Source: an uncultured Butyricicoccus sp.
GTDB taxonomy: Bacteria > Bacillota > Clostridia > Oscillospirales > Butyricicoccaceae
NCBI GenBank assembly: GCA_900547195.1
Contig: URFQ01000027.1
Span: 1-27,903 of the forward strand
Reading direction: 5' to 3'
DNA length: 27,903 nucleotides
Below are positions 13,899-21,578 of this stretch, one piece after another. The notes beneath the pieces were generated by a model. That model searched no databases. It had not been told where the DNA came from and was given only the letters and a program-made list of their open reading frames with translations. The stretch's first letter is position 1; each line of letters starts with the position of its first letter. Both the position numbers and the translations under genes were made by a program.

Positions 13899-14831
13899 TT
13901 ACTTGGCCATAGAAGCAACTTCTGCTGCGAAGTCGTCAACCTTCTTCTCGATGCCCTCGCCCTTTTCAAAGCGAACGTACTTGACCAGCTTGATCTCGCC
14001 GCCCAGGGTCTTGGCAACCTCAGCGATGTGCTTCTCAACGGAAACCTTATTTTCCTTAACAAAAGCCTGCTGCAGGAGGCAGTTTTCCTCGTAGTATTTG
14101 CCGATACGGCCGTCCACCATCTTGTGAATGATCTGCTCCGGCTTCGGCTTCGCGGCGGTCTTGTTTTCCTCGAGAGCCTGTGCCAGCAGGATTTCCTTTT
14201 CCTTGGCCAGGGTGGACTCATCAACATCGGACTTGTCCATGAAGGACGGATTCATTGCAGCGGCCTGCATGCCGATGTCCTTGCCCAGTTCGAGAACGGT
14301 TGCGTTGCCCTTCAGGTTCTCGGAAACCTGCAGGCCAACCAGAACGCCGATAACGCCGCCCATATGGGTGTAAGATACGTTGACCGTGGACTCGTCGTAG
14401 CGGGCAAAACGGCGGATCTGGATGTTCTCGCCAATGGTCAGGACCTTCTCCTGCAGAGCAGCCTCCACGGTCATGTCGCCCATCTGGCAAGCCTTCAGCG
14501 CCTCAACATCCGCCGGGTTCTCCCGAATCACAACATCGGCCAGATCGGATACAAACTTCTGGAAGTCTGCATTCTTGGCAACAAAGTCGGTCTCCGAGTT
14601 GACCTCGATGATACCGCCCACGCCGCACTCTGCGCAAACCTTGGCGCAAACCATGCCCTCGGCAGCGATGCGGCCAGCCTTTTTCGCAGCCTTTGCAAGA
14701 CCCTTCTCGCGCAGGATCTCAATTGCCTTGTCGAAGTCGCCGTCCGCCTCGGTCAGAGCCTTCTTGCAGTCCATCATGCCTACGCTGGTCATTTCGCGCA
14801 GCTTCTTTACGTCAGCAGCAGTAAAAGCCAT
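13899..14831 (-). CDS. tsf: Translation elongation factor Ts
   Basis: EF-Ts is the guanine-nucleotide exchange factor for EF-Tu in the cytosol. The 310-residue protein starts with the UBA-like domain (VKKLREMTSVGMMDCKKALTEADGDFDKAIEIL) and has the conserved ETDFVAKN core motif (about residues 82-89). Its C-terminal end, KPEQIIHKMVDGRIGKYYEENCLLQQAFVK, is diagnostic of the family and covers the coiled-coil and subdomain C end. Start is ATG 14831, eight bases after GGAGG; an earlier in-frame ATG has no family match. It is the second gene of the rpsB-tsf operon, 121 bases after the rpsB stop, across a repeat-built hairpin. Confidence 0.97.
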   Translation of the reverse strand: MAFTAADVKKLREMTSVGMMDCKKALTEADGDFDKAIEILREKGLAKAAKKAGRIAAEGMVCAKVCAECGVGGIIEVNSETDFVAKNADFQKFVSDLADVVIRENPADVEALKACQMGDMTVEAALQEKVLTIGENIQIRRFARYDESTVNVSYTHMGGVIGVLVGLQVSENLKGNATVLELGKDIGMQAAAMNPSFMDKSDVDESTLAKEKEILLAQALEENKTAAKPKPEQIIHKMVDGRIGKYYEENCLLQQAFVKENKVSVEKHIAEVAKTLGGEIKLVKYVRFEKGEGIEKKVDDFAAEVASMAK

Positions 14832-14870
14832 TTTATATTCCTCCAAACAAAATTATAATCCAAACAAAAT

Positions 14871-14938
14871 CAGGAGATAGGAGATAGGGGATAGAAGATA
14901 TTTTCATTATCTACTATCTGCTATCTTTCTATCTCCTG
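14871..14938 (-). repeat. Repeat-built hairpin between rpsB and tsf
   Basis: The left arm is made of tandem 7-8-base units (GGAGATA, GGAGATA, GGGGATA, GAAGATA) and the right arm of their complements (TATCT, CTATC units). CAGGAGATAG (14871-14880) pairs exactly with CTATCTCCTG (14929-14938) and further units pair inward to a TTTTCAT loop, giving a stem of about 27 pairs with small bulges. No good T-tract follows on the minus strand, so it is not a clear terminator. It could tune tsf expression or be a short mobile palindromic repeat. Confidence 0.8.
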
Positions 14939-14952
14939 TCTATTACGGGTTC

Positions 14953-15678
14953 TTACTCAGCCTTGGCCTCTTCCTTGGCCTCAACCTCGAGCTGCTCGCC
15001 CTGCTTGCCCTCAATCACAGCGTTTGCCATGGTCTGGGAGATCAGCTTGATCGCGCGGATTGCGTCATCGTTGCCCGGGATCACGTAATCGATCTCATCC
15101 GGATCGCAGTTGGTGTCAACGATTGCAACAACCGGGATGTTCAGCTTGCGAGCCTCAGCGATCGCGTTCTTCTCCTTGCGGGGATCGACAACAAACATCG
15201 CGCCCGGCAGCTTCTTCATGTCCTTCACGCCGCCCAGGTACTTTTCAAGCTTTGCAATCTCGAGCTGGAGCTTGATCACTTCCTTCTTCGGGAGCAGGTC
15301 AAAGGTGCCGTCTTCCTGCATCTTCTTGAGCTGGTTCAGACGGGCGATACGGGTGCGCATGGTCTTGAAGTTGGTCAGCATGCCGCCCAGCCAGCGTGCG
15401 TTTACAAAAAACTGGCCAGCGCGCCCGGCCTCTTCCCTGATCGCGTCCTGCGCCTGCTTCTTGGTGCCGACGAACAGGACGGACTCACCGGCTGCAGCGA
15501 TGTCACGGATGAAGAAGTAAGCCTCCTCCAGCTTCTTGACGGTCTTCTGCAGGTCGATGATATAGATACCGTTGCGCTCGGTGAAGATGTACGGAGCCAT
15601 CTTCGGGTTCCAACGACGGGTCTGGTGGCCGAAATGTACGCCGGCCTCCAGCAGCTGCTTCATAGAAATTACTGCCAT
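14953..15678 (-). CDS. rpsB: 30S ribosomal protein S2
   Basis: S2 is a late-assembling small-subunit protein on the back of the 30S head, required for S1-type functions and initiation. The 241-residue protein shows the standard start ISMKQLLEAGVHFGHQTRRWNPKM and IYIIDLQKTVKKLEEAY, the mid-protein FVGTKKQAQDAI and RWLGGMLTNF, and the late VVDTNCDPDEIDYVIPGNDDA. Start is ATG 15678 after AAGGAGG; the upstream in-frame ATG has no family support. The acidic C-terminal tail (LEVEAKEEAKAE) is typical of Firmicutes. It is the first gene of the rpsB-tsf operon, preceded by a consensus promoter and a structured leader. Confidence 0.98.
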   Translation of the reverse strand: MAVISMKQLLEAGVHFGHQTRRWNPKMAPYIFTERNGIYIIDLQKTVKKLEEAYFFIRDIAAAGESVLFVGTKKQAQDAIREEAGRAGQFFVNARWLGGMLTNFKTMRTRIARLNQLKKMQEDGTFDLLPKKEVIKLQLEIAKLEKYLGGVKDMKKLPGAMFVVDPRKEKNAIAEARKLNIPVVAIVDTNCDPDEIDYVIPGNDDAIRAIKLISQTMANAVIEGKQGEQLEVEAKEEAKAE

Positions 15679-15789
15679 GATTATTTTCCTCCTTGGTTTT
15701 ACCTCCATCCCGGGTCATCTGTCAGGCGGCAGCTTTGGGAGCCACCAGCCGCTCGCATCGCGGGATGTGTGTAATATTCATGCTCTGAT
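15679..15789 (-). promoter_or_regulatory. Structured rpsB leader (putative S2 autoregulatory RNA)
   Basis: Between the promoter and the rpsB start is a leader of about 100 bases. On the minus strand it contains CATCCCGCGATGCGAG, then GGCTGGTGGC and GCTGCCGCC blocks, then CCCGGGATGG just before the ribosome binding site. CATCCCG at about 15758-15764 can pair with CGGGATG at about 15706-15712, enclosing the middle stem-loop. Autogenous S2 leaders are known in several bacterial groups; the match here is by position and shape, not by a full consensus check. Confidence 0.55.
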
Positions 15790-15818
15790 ATTTTATCATG
15801 CCGAAATCCCTTTGTCAA
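15790..15818 (-). promoter_or_regulatory. Promoter of rpsB-tsf
   Basis: On the minus strand TTGACA (15818-15813), a 17-base spacer and TAAAAT (15795-15790) form a near-consensus housekeeping promoter, as expected for a ribosomal operon. Confidence 0.85.
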
Positions 15819-15891
15819 AGAATTTTTGCAACTTTTTGCAAAATTAATACACAAATTTTGCCGGATTCGCCCCGGAAAACTAGGCAGCTTT

Positions 15892-16182
15892 TCAGCGGGC
15901 GGGCGGCCACCATTTTTTGCGGTCGCGGCGGGGCAGGGGACGGTCGTGGCGGACCAGGATGATGTCGTCCCCGATTTTGTCAATGGCCTCCCAGGGGATG
16001 ATAAAGTCCTCCTCCCGGCCAAACAGGCCGAAGAACCGGCAGCGTCCCGGCACGACCAGCGCAATCACCCGCCCGCATACCACGTCGATTTCCACATCCC
16101 CGACATAGCCCATCCGGCATCCGTCGCACAGGTTAATGACTTCTTTGCACCGCAGATCTGCGATGCGGCAGTTTGTGGCCAT
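15892..16182 (-). CDS. YlmC/YmxH family sporulation-associated PRC-barrel protein
   Basis: This 96-residue protein is a PRC-barrel protein of the YlmC/YmxH group found in spore-forming Firmicutes. Recognisable features are CRIADLRCKEVINLCDGCRMGYVGDVEID at the start, then VIALVVPG and the late IPWEAIDKIGDDIILV strand pair. The biochemical role of the family is not established; in B. subtilis the genes are linked to sporulation or cell-division loci. AAGGAGG lies seven bases before the ATG. It starts 11 bases after the polysaccharide deacetylase stop, so the two are probably cotranscribed. The C-terminus is basic and tryptophan-rich (RRDRKKWWPPAR), beyond the usual end. Confidence 0.9.
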   Translation of the reverse strand: MATNCRIADLRCKEVINLCDGCRMGYVGDVEIDVVCGRVIALVVPGRCRFFGLFGREEDFIIPWEAIDKIGDDIILVRHDRPLPRRDRKKWWPPAR

Positions 16183-16193
16183 GAAGCGCCTCC

Positions 16194-17075
16194 TTATTTC
16201 TCCAGCACCTTCCCAAAAAATTTTTCTGCGCTGACGCCCGCCGGGCGGTTATACCGCCCCAGCCGGTAAAGGCAGTCCGGGTCATCCCGCCGCAGGGTGT
16301 TGGTACGCTCCTCGCAGCCCATGGTGCACATAAACCCCAGGCTTTTGATGACTTCTTCGCTTTCCCGGCTGCATGCGCCATATGGGTACGTATAACACAC
16401 CGGCGTGGGAACGCCGCCTTCAATGAGCAGTTTCTGCGTGCGTTCGGTGTCCTCCACCAGCATCATACGGTAACTTTCCAGGCTTTCTCCGCGCATGCGC
16501 AGAGCTCCCTTGCGCGCGTCGTTTTCGTGCAGGTCATAGGAATGGTTTTGGATTTCAAAGGTGCCGTCCGCGCTGATTTCACACAGGCGGTCCATATTCA
16601 GATAAGACCAATAGGCGTTTTCCTGCCCGCTTTCGGTGTATTGCTCGGTTTCCTTGCCGATGACCGACACGACCGCCTTCATGCCGCGCTCTTTGAGCAG
16701 GGGATAGGCGTACAGGTAGTTGTTGTAATGCCCGTCGTCAAACGTGAGCATCACCGGTTTTTCCGGCAGATCGCCAAGGCCGTCCACGTACCGCACCAGA
16801 TCGTGTATCGTCACGGTTTCATAACCGTGATCCTTCAGATAATCCAAGTCGGCCGCCAGGGACGACGGGCTGACGACATATTTCCCGGCCCGTGCCTGAT
16901 CCTTGAGCACGCTGTGGTACATAATAACCGGCAGCTTGACCGGATCGCTGCTGCCAAACGTGACTGCTGCTGTCTGCGCTTCGGTCATACCGCGTTCCAC
17001 CGCCGCGTCGTTTGCTGTAAAGATGACGCCGAGTACCATGCAGGTCAGCACCATCTGTAAAAGCGTCTTTTTCAT
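16194..17075 (-). CDS. Polysaccharide deacetylase family protein (exported)
   Basis: This 293-residue protein has an N-terminal hydrophobic stretch (residues 5-20) acting as signal peptide or anchor, then a NodB-homology domain of carbohydrate esterase family 4. These enzymes remove N-acetyl groups from peptidoglycan or chitin-like sugars outside the membrane. Motif 1 is TFDDG (111-115) and motif 2 is NHSYDLH (177-183), with His178 and His183 as metal ligands. VIMYHSV (50-56) and PYGACSRES are also typical. GGAGGG lies just upstream of ATG 17075. It is followed by a YlmC-like gene, and spore or envelope peptidoglycan modification is a reasonable guess. Confidence 0.93.
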   Translation of the reverse strand: MKKTLLQMVLTCMVLGVIFTANDAAVERGMTEAQTAAVTFGSSDPVKLPVIMYHSVLKDQARAGKYVVSPSSLAADLDYLKDHGYETVTIHDLVRYVDGLGDLPEKPVMLTFDDGHYNNYLYAYPLLKERGMKAVVSVIGKETEQYTESGQENAYWSYLNMDRLCEISADGTFEIQNHSYDLHENDARKGALRMRGESLESYRMMLVEDTERTQKLLIEGGVPTPVCYTYPYGACSRESEEVIKSLGFMCTMGCEERTNTLRRDDPDCLYRLGRYNRPAGVSAEKFFGKVLEK

Positions 17076-17140
17076 CCCGTGCCCTCCCTCTCAAGAGCGT
17101 TTGGTACAGGATATGAAGCAATCGTGCGGGATAGAACGCC

Positions 17141-18748
17141 TTAAGGGGACGCCTGGTTTTGCAGCAGCGCGGTCAGTTCCGCGATGCTGCTTTTCAGGCA
17201 GATGGTCACCGTGCCCTCTGCGTCCACCTTGATACGCTCCACGAGCAGCTGCAAATCCTGCCGCGAAAAGCGCCCGGCGGTGAGCAGGCGGTCAAATTCC
17301 GCGAGCACGCTTTCAATATTTTTTGTCAGTGCGGCGCGCTGGGTGGATTCCCGTTCCAGCAGGGCTTTTTTGCGGGCAAGCCCGTCCAGTTCGTCGTGGT
17401 ATTGACGCTCCAGGCGGTCAAAAGTCTGATGAATGACAGCTTCACGGTCAGGGGCGGCGAGCAGCTGACGGATGCGCTCGCGTGTGGAGGCCTCCAGTTC
17501 GCGGCGGAGCTGCTCCTCTTCCGCGGAGAGCGCGGAAAGCTGGCCGGCAAGGGTCGCAGCCATCGCTTCCTGGCGGGTTTCGCCCAGCCGCACCAGGGCG
17601 CCCGCCATGCTGTCCCGCACCGCGGTCAGGTAGGCGCGCATACTGTCGTCGAGCGCGCGCTCATGGATGTGGTGGGAGGTGCAGGCCTTGCGCCCGCGGC
17701 GGTGATAGGCCCCGCACAGATAGCCTGCCGGGCGGTTGGGATAGGAAACCCCGAACATCGGGCTGCCGCAGTCGGCGCAGAACAGCAGGCCGGAATAGGG
17801 ATGGGGATATTTTCGCTCCCCGCGGTAGGGCGTGCGCGTGCGGCGGCGCGCCTGCTCCTGCGCCTGTTCGAAGGTTTCGGCGTCCAGGATGGCCGGATGG
17901 TGGCCGGGAAACACCTGATGGGCGGATGGGTCGGTGCGGCGGTCGCCCTTGTTGATGCCCGGCCGCTGCCACATGCCCTGCCGCAGGGTGCCGATGTAAA
18001 AGTCGTTGCCGAGGATTTTGGCGACCGAGTTTGCATTCCAGACCGGGCTGGCCCGACGCTCCAATTTCGAAGCGTCCGCGCCGCGGGCGCGCAGCTGCTT
18101 CGCCGCAAGCTGGAGGCCGGTCGGATAGCCGTGCTCCGTAAGATAGGCGGCAATGCGGCGGTAGCCCCAGCCGGCGTTATAGAGCTCATAAATCCGCCGC
18201 ACCGCCCGCGCGCCCTCTTCGTCCACGAGGATTTCGTTTTTATGCAGCGGATGGAGGTAATACCCATAGGGAACCGCGCAGATCCATTCGCCGCGGCTTT
18301 GACGGGACCGGATCACCGCGCGCACCTTTTTCGACGTGTCGGTAACCGGCATTTCGTTCATGAGGAACCGGAACTGGATGGCCAGCCAATCGTCGCGGGT
18401 GGGATAATCGACGCCGTCCCCAATTGAAATGATGCGCACGCCTTCGTCGCGCAGCACCTCCAATTCATACAAACCAAGCGAATTGCGGCGGGAAAACCGG
18501 GAGAAATCCTTGACGATCACGATGGAAAAGCGCCCGGCGCGCAGCGCGGCCCGCATGGCCTGATAGCCCTCGCGCTGTTCAAATGTATAGCCCGAGCGGT
18601 CGCGGTCCTCGAAAAAGGCCAGAGAGGCGTCTGGGAAATGGGCGGCCGCGTATTCGGAGATGATGGCCTTCTGGTTTTCGATAGAGGGGTTGTCGGCGCC
18701 TAGCTCTTCATCGACCGAGATGCGGGCATAGCCTGCAATGGATACCAT
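17141..18748 (-). CDS. Large serine recombinase
   Basis: This 535-residue protein is a site-specific recombinase of the large serine (resolvase/invertase) family, which cuts and rejoins DNA through a 5'-phosphoserine bond. The N-terminal domain has YARIS with nucleophile Ser11, the IENQK motif, and FSRFSRR for the catalytic arginines. A Recombinase domain follows (about 155-270), then a zinc ribbon (FCADCGSPM with a later CGAYHRRGRKAC, about 325-360) and a long coiled coil (about 375-480). The gene starts with an ATG that shares its A with the stop of the 69-residue gene upstream (TGATG) and has no own ribosome binding site, so it needs coupling. No phage or conjugation genes flank it, so its target sites are unknown. 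Confidence 0.95.
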   Translation of the reverse strand: MVSIAGYARISVDEELGADNPSIENQKAIISEYAAAHFPDASLAFFEDRDRSGYTFEQREGYQAMRAALRAGRFSIVIVKDFSRFSRRNSLGLYELEVLRDEGVRIISIGDGVDYPTRDDWLAIQFRFLMNEMPVTDTSKKVRAVIRSRQSRGEWICAVPYGYYLHPLHKNEILVDEEGARAVRRIYELYNAGWGYRRIAAYLTEHGYPTGLQLAAKQLRARGADASKLERRASPVWNANSVAKILGNDFYIGTLRQGMWQRPGINKGDRRTDPSAHQVFPGHHPAILDAETFEQAQEQARRRTRTPYRGERKYPHPYSGLLFCADCGSPMFGVSYPNRPAGYLCGAYHRRGRKACTSHHIHERALDDSMRAYLTAVRDSMAGALVRLGETRQEAMAATLAGQLSALSAEEEQLRRELEASTRERIRQLLAAPDREAVIHQTFDRLERQYHDELDGLARKKALLERESTQRAALTKNIESVLAEFDRLLTAGRFSRQDLQLLVERIKVDAEGTVTICLKSSIAELTALLQNQASP

Positions 18749-18957
18749 CAGAGCAGAGGATGCTGATGCTCGAGAAGTGCGGCCACGCCGGGCAGCAGCG
18801 GCTCATTGCCCCCGAGGAATACGCACACACGGTAGCCCAGGGCGCGGTAACGCCGCACGGCTTCGCGGTATTCCTCCGATGCGGCATAGGTATTCCGCTC
18901 CCCGTAGCCGATCCAGATTTCGCATCGCCGCGCTGCGGCATTGGTTTTAATAGTCAT
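18748..18957 (-). CDS. 69-residue protein translationally coupled to the recombinase
   Basis: The gene opens with ATG 18957 after GGAGGG and closes with a TGA whose last base is the first base of the recombinase ATG. That coupling, GC-rich third codon positions and the good ribosome binding site support a real gene. The product begins MTIKTNAAARRCEIWIGYG and ends with a strand-helix pattern, YRALGYRVCVFLGG then PLLPGVAALLEHQHPLL. There is no membrane segment or obvious DNA-binding motif. I do not recognise a family. A role as a recombination directionality factor or other recombinase partner is suggested only by the coupling. Its ribosome binding site lies inside a terminator-like hairpin. 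Confidence 0.75.
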   Translation of the reverse strand: MTIKTNAAARRCEIWIGYGERNTYAASEEYREAVRRYRALGYRVCVFLGGNEPLLPGVAALLEHQHPLL

Positions 18958-18958
18958 A

Positions 18959-19008
18959 AAAAAGCCCTCCTTTTCCGCATACTTTTAATATGCTCGGAAA
19001 ATGGAGGG
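18959..19008 (-). terminator. Terminator-like hairpin that also hides the ribosome binding site of the 69-residue gene
   Basis: On the minus strand CCCTCC-A-TTTTCCG (19008-18995) pairs with CGGAAAAGGAGGG (18977-18965) with one bulge, and CATA/TATG can extend the stem. TTTTTT follows at once, the form of an intrinsic terminator. The 3' arm GGAGGG is the ribosome binding site of the gene whose ATG starts at 18957. When the hairpin forms, both read-through and translation start should be blocked. Confidence 0.8.
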
Positions 19009-19017
19009 TTATACCGG

Positions 19018-19042
19018 AAAACCCCGCAGCCGGGCTGCGGGG
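19018..19042 (-). terminator. Intrinsic terminator after the Na/Pi cotransporter gene
   Basis: CCCCGCAGC (19022-19030) pairs with GCTGCGGGG (19034-19042) around a 3-base loop, with TTTT following on the minus strand. It lies 12 bases after the cotransporter stop and about 10 bases before the next hairpin, so two terminators stand in tandem. Confidence 0.75.
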
Positions 19043-19053
19043 CGCGCGGAAGG

Positions 19054-20805
19054 TCACGGCAAAGCGTATTCCTTGAGAAAACCGTTGTAACTCTCAATGA
19101 ATTCCGGGCTTTGACCGTTTTTAATGCTGTTCAGGTATTCATGGGTGTCATAGCTGCCGTGCTGAAGCTCGATCATACAGGCCGCAATGTTGGAGCAGTG
19201 GTCGGAAACACGCTCAAAACTTGTGAGCAGGTCGGAGAAGATAAAGCCCAATTCAATGGTGCAGCTGCCTTCCTGAAGGCGGGCGATGTGACGGTTTTTC
19301 ATCGTGCTGCGCAGATGATCCACGACTTGCTCAAGCGGTTCGACCTGAAACGCAAGCTTGACATCGCCTGTTGTGAAGCTCTCGATGGAAATATGCAGCA
19401 CGCGGCGCACTGCGGCTGAAATGACGTCGACCTCGCCCTGCGCATCGGTCGAAAAATGGATTTCCTTCGTGCGCATTTCCTCGGCAGCTTTCGCGATTTC
19501 CACGGCGTGGTCGCTGATGCGTTCAAAATCCCCAATGGTGTGCAGCAGGCGGGAAACCTCGCGGCTGTCCGCCTGGGACAAGCTGCGCGCAGAAAGGCCG
19601 ACCAGATAGGTGCCCAGGCGGTCTTCGTATACGTCGATGCGGGCTTCGGTCTCGCGCACGGTGTTGTAAACTTCCGGGTCAAAATTTTGAATCAGGGACA
19701 GCGCCAGATCCATGGCATGCTCGGACTTTTCCGCCATGCGGATGGTCAGCTTGCGGCACTGTTCAATTGCAACCGGCGGAGTGACCATCAGGCGCTCATC
19801 GAGCAGCTGGAACTCGTCCGCCTCTGTCGGCTCATCCTTGATCGTTGCGCAGGCCAGGCGTTCGAGCACTCCGGCAAACGGGAGCATCACCGCAGTGCAG
19901 ACGAGGTTGAAAGTGGTATGGACGATGGCGATGCCGACTTGATTAATGGAGCCGTTTACAAACTGGAAGTCAAAAACTGCTTTAAGCGCGTAAAACGCAA
20001 TCAGGAATACAATCGTACCGATGGTGTTAAAGTATAAATGTACGATTGCGGTGCGGCGGGCATTTTTGTTGGTGCCAACCGACGACAGCATCGCGGTGGC
20101 GCAGGTACCGATGTTCTGGCCGAGGATGATGGGGATGGCGCTGCCAAAGGTAATCTGCCCGGTTGCGGACAGGGCCTGAAGGATACCAACCGAAGCTGAC
20201 GACGATTGGATGATGGCCGTCAGCGCAGCGCCGGCCAGCACGCCGAGAACAGGGTTGGAAAACAGCAGCAGGATATTTGTAAATGCGGGCACATCCTTAA
20301 GCGGTTCCACCGCGCCGCTCATGGTTTCCATGCCGAACATCAGCACGGCGAAGCCGAGCAGGATGGAACCAATATCCTTTTTCTTGCAGCTCTTAACAAA
20401 CATGTAGAGAACAATGCCGATGACTGCCAAAACCGGGGAAAACGAAGAAGGCTTCAACATTTGGACAAAAAAGCTATCGCCTTGAATGCCGGAGAGACTC
20501 AAAATCCAGGAAGTGACCGTGGTGCCGACGTTGGCGCCCATGATGATGCCGATGGCCTGACGCAGGCTCATGATGCCGGAGTTTACAAAACCGACGACCA
20601 TAACGGTGGTCGCGGAGGAGGATTGGATGACTGCGGTCACAGCGACGCCAAGCAAAAAACCTTTCAGCGGGCTGGAGGTCAGCCGTTCCAAAATGGTTTT
20701 CAGCTTGCTGCCCGCGCTTTTCTCCAGACCGTCGCCCATGACCGACATGCCAAAGAGAAACATGGCGAGTCCTCCGAAGAGGGAAAGCACGTTAAAAATA
20801 TTCAT
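19054..20805 (-). CDS. Na/Pi cotransporter family protein with PhoU-like domain
   Basis: The 583-residue membrane protein belongs to the NptA/YjbB group of sodium-phosphate cotransporters. The transmembrane part (about 1-310) has the two inverted repeats that mark the family: QSSSATT (61-67) and QSSSASVG (200-207), each in a hydrophobic context, plus GANVGTT and GQNIGTCA. The C-terminal soluble part (about 335-560) is all helical like PhoU, with two repeats of ERVSDH/ERISDHAVEIA. It probably moves phosphate across the cell membrane with a sodium gradient. AAGGAAACAGAAAT precedes the ATG. A TATAAT box with extended TG lies upstream and two hairpins follow. Confidence 0.94.
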   Translation of the reverse strand: MNIFNVLSLFGGLAMFLFGMSVMGDGLEKSAGSKLKTILERLTSSPLKGFLLGVAVTAVIQSSSATTVMVVGFVNSGIMSLRQAIGIIMGANVGTTVTSWILSLSGIQGDSFFVQMLKPSSFSPVLAVIGIVLYMFVKSCKKKDIGSILLGFAVLMFGMETMSGAVEPLKDVPAFTNILLLFSNPVLGVLAGAALTAIIQSSSASVGILQALSATGQITFGSAIPIILGQNIGTCATAMLSSVGTNKNARRTAIVHLYFNTIGTIVFLIAFYALKAVFDFQFVNGSINQVGIAIVHTTFNLVCTAVMLPFAGVLERLACATIKDEPTEADEFQLLDERLMVTPPVAIEQCRKLTIRMAEKSEHAMDLALSLIQNFDPEVYNTVRETEARIDVYEDRLGTYLVGLSARSLSQADSREVSRLLHTIGDFERISDHAVEIAKAAEEMRTKEIHFSTDAQGEVDVISAAVRRVLHISIESFTTGDVKLAFQVEPLEQVVDHLRSTMKNRHIARLQEGSCTIELGFIFSDLLTSFERVSDHCSNIAACMIELQHGSYDTHEYLNSIKNGQSPEFIESYNGFLKEYALP

Positions 20806-20872
20806 ATTTCTGTTTCCTTCACCTTTTGATTACATAAATTTTACCATTCTTTTTCGATTAAGTGCCTTAAGT

Positions 20873-20878
20873 ATTATA
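20873..20878 (-). promoter_or_regulatory. Extended -10 promoter of the Na/Pi cotransporter gene
   Basis: On the minus strand TGTTATAAT (TATAAT at 20878-20873) lies about 70 bases before the start. The -35 match (TTGTCC at 19 bases) is weak. Confidence 0.55.
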
Positions 20879-20950
20879 ACATGTGCTTGCGGCATTCGGA
20901 CAAGGACCCATGTAAAATCTGTGTAAAGTTCCGGTTACATTATAAAAGAG

Positions 20951-20980
20951 AAAATGCCCGCCTTTGCAGCAAGGCGGGCA
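20951..20980 (-). terminator. Intrinsic terminator after the SpoVT remnant
   Basis: TGCCCGCCTT (20955-20964) pairs with AAGGCGGGCA (20971-20980) around a 6-base loop, with TTTT following on the minus strand. It closes the SpoVT transcript just after its stop codon. Confidence 0.9.
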
Positions 20981-20986
20981 ACGGCA

Positions 20987-21448
20987 TTACATCGTAACGT
21001 GCTTGGACAGGAAACTCGCCGCAGTCTGGCTCAGCTTGGATTCGACTTCGGTGGCGCGTTCCTCCCCGTTGTCCGACAGGAAAGCCACGCAGCCGGTTAC
21101 ATCGCCCTCGGCGATAATCGGTGCAGCCACGACCACATGATAGGGATCGTTGGCAGACACATGGACGGTTTCGTCGGAGCCGTTGTGCTCATAAATATGA
21201 CGTTGCTCCATCAGCGTTTCCAGATCGGATGAAATAGCCTTTTCATAGATATCCTTCTTGGCGCCGCCTGCCGCGGCAATGACTGCATCGCGGTCGCAAA
21301 TCGCGCAGGACAAACCAGCTGTCCGGCTGAGCGCCTCGGCAAGCTCTCCGACAAAGGTTCCAAGCTCGCCCATGGGGGAATATTTTTTAAAAATGACCTC
21401 ACCGTCACGGTCGGTGTAAATCTCCAGAGGGTCGCCTTTGGGGGACAC
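20987..21448 (-). pseudogene. spoVT: SpoVT, N-terminally truncated (AbrB domain mostly missing)
   Basis: SpoVT is a forespore-stage regulator of about 178 residues with an N-terminal AbrB-type DNA-binding domain and a C-terminal GAF-like sensor. Here the frame keeps GDPLEIYTDRDGEVIFKKYSP, the last part of the AbrB domain, and the whole C-terminal domain (ICDRDAVIAAAGGAKKDIYEKAIS through FLSKHVTM), 153 residues in all. The conserved first part, which should read like RRIDDLGRVVIPKEIRR, is absent in every frame upstream: the homology stops abruptly near 21435. A GTG at 21448 could start translation but has no ribosome binding site. Loss of DNA binding is expected. A full second copy may exist elsewhere in the genome. 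Confidence 0.85.
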
Positions 21449-21578
21449 ATTGAAGATTGGTGCGAAACACCCGGGAAAGCGGCGCTGCCCGCGGAAAATG
21501 CGGAGCTGTCTGAGACACGACCTTTTCCGGCGGCGCCGCCCTGGGCGGAGGCCGACGCGAAACGCCCCACCGTGGCGT

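Noticed and set aside
17159..18427. 422-codon plus-strand open frame opposite the recombinase
   Set aside because: Shadow frame of a GC-rich gene; the minus-strand recombinase has clear motifs over the same bases.
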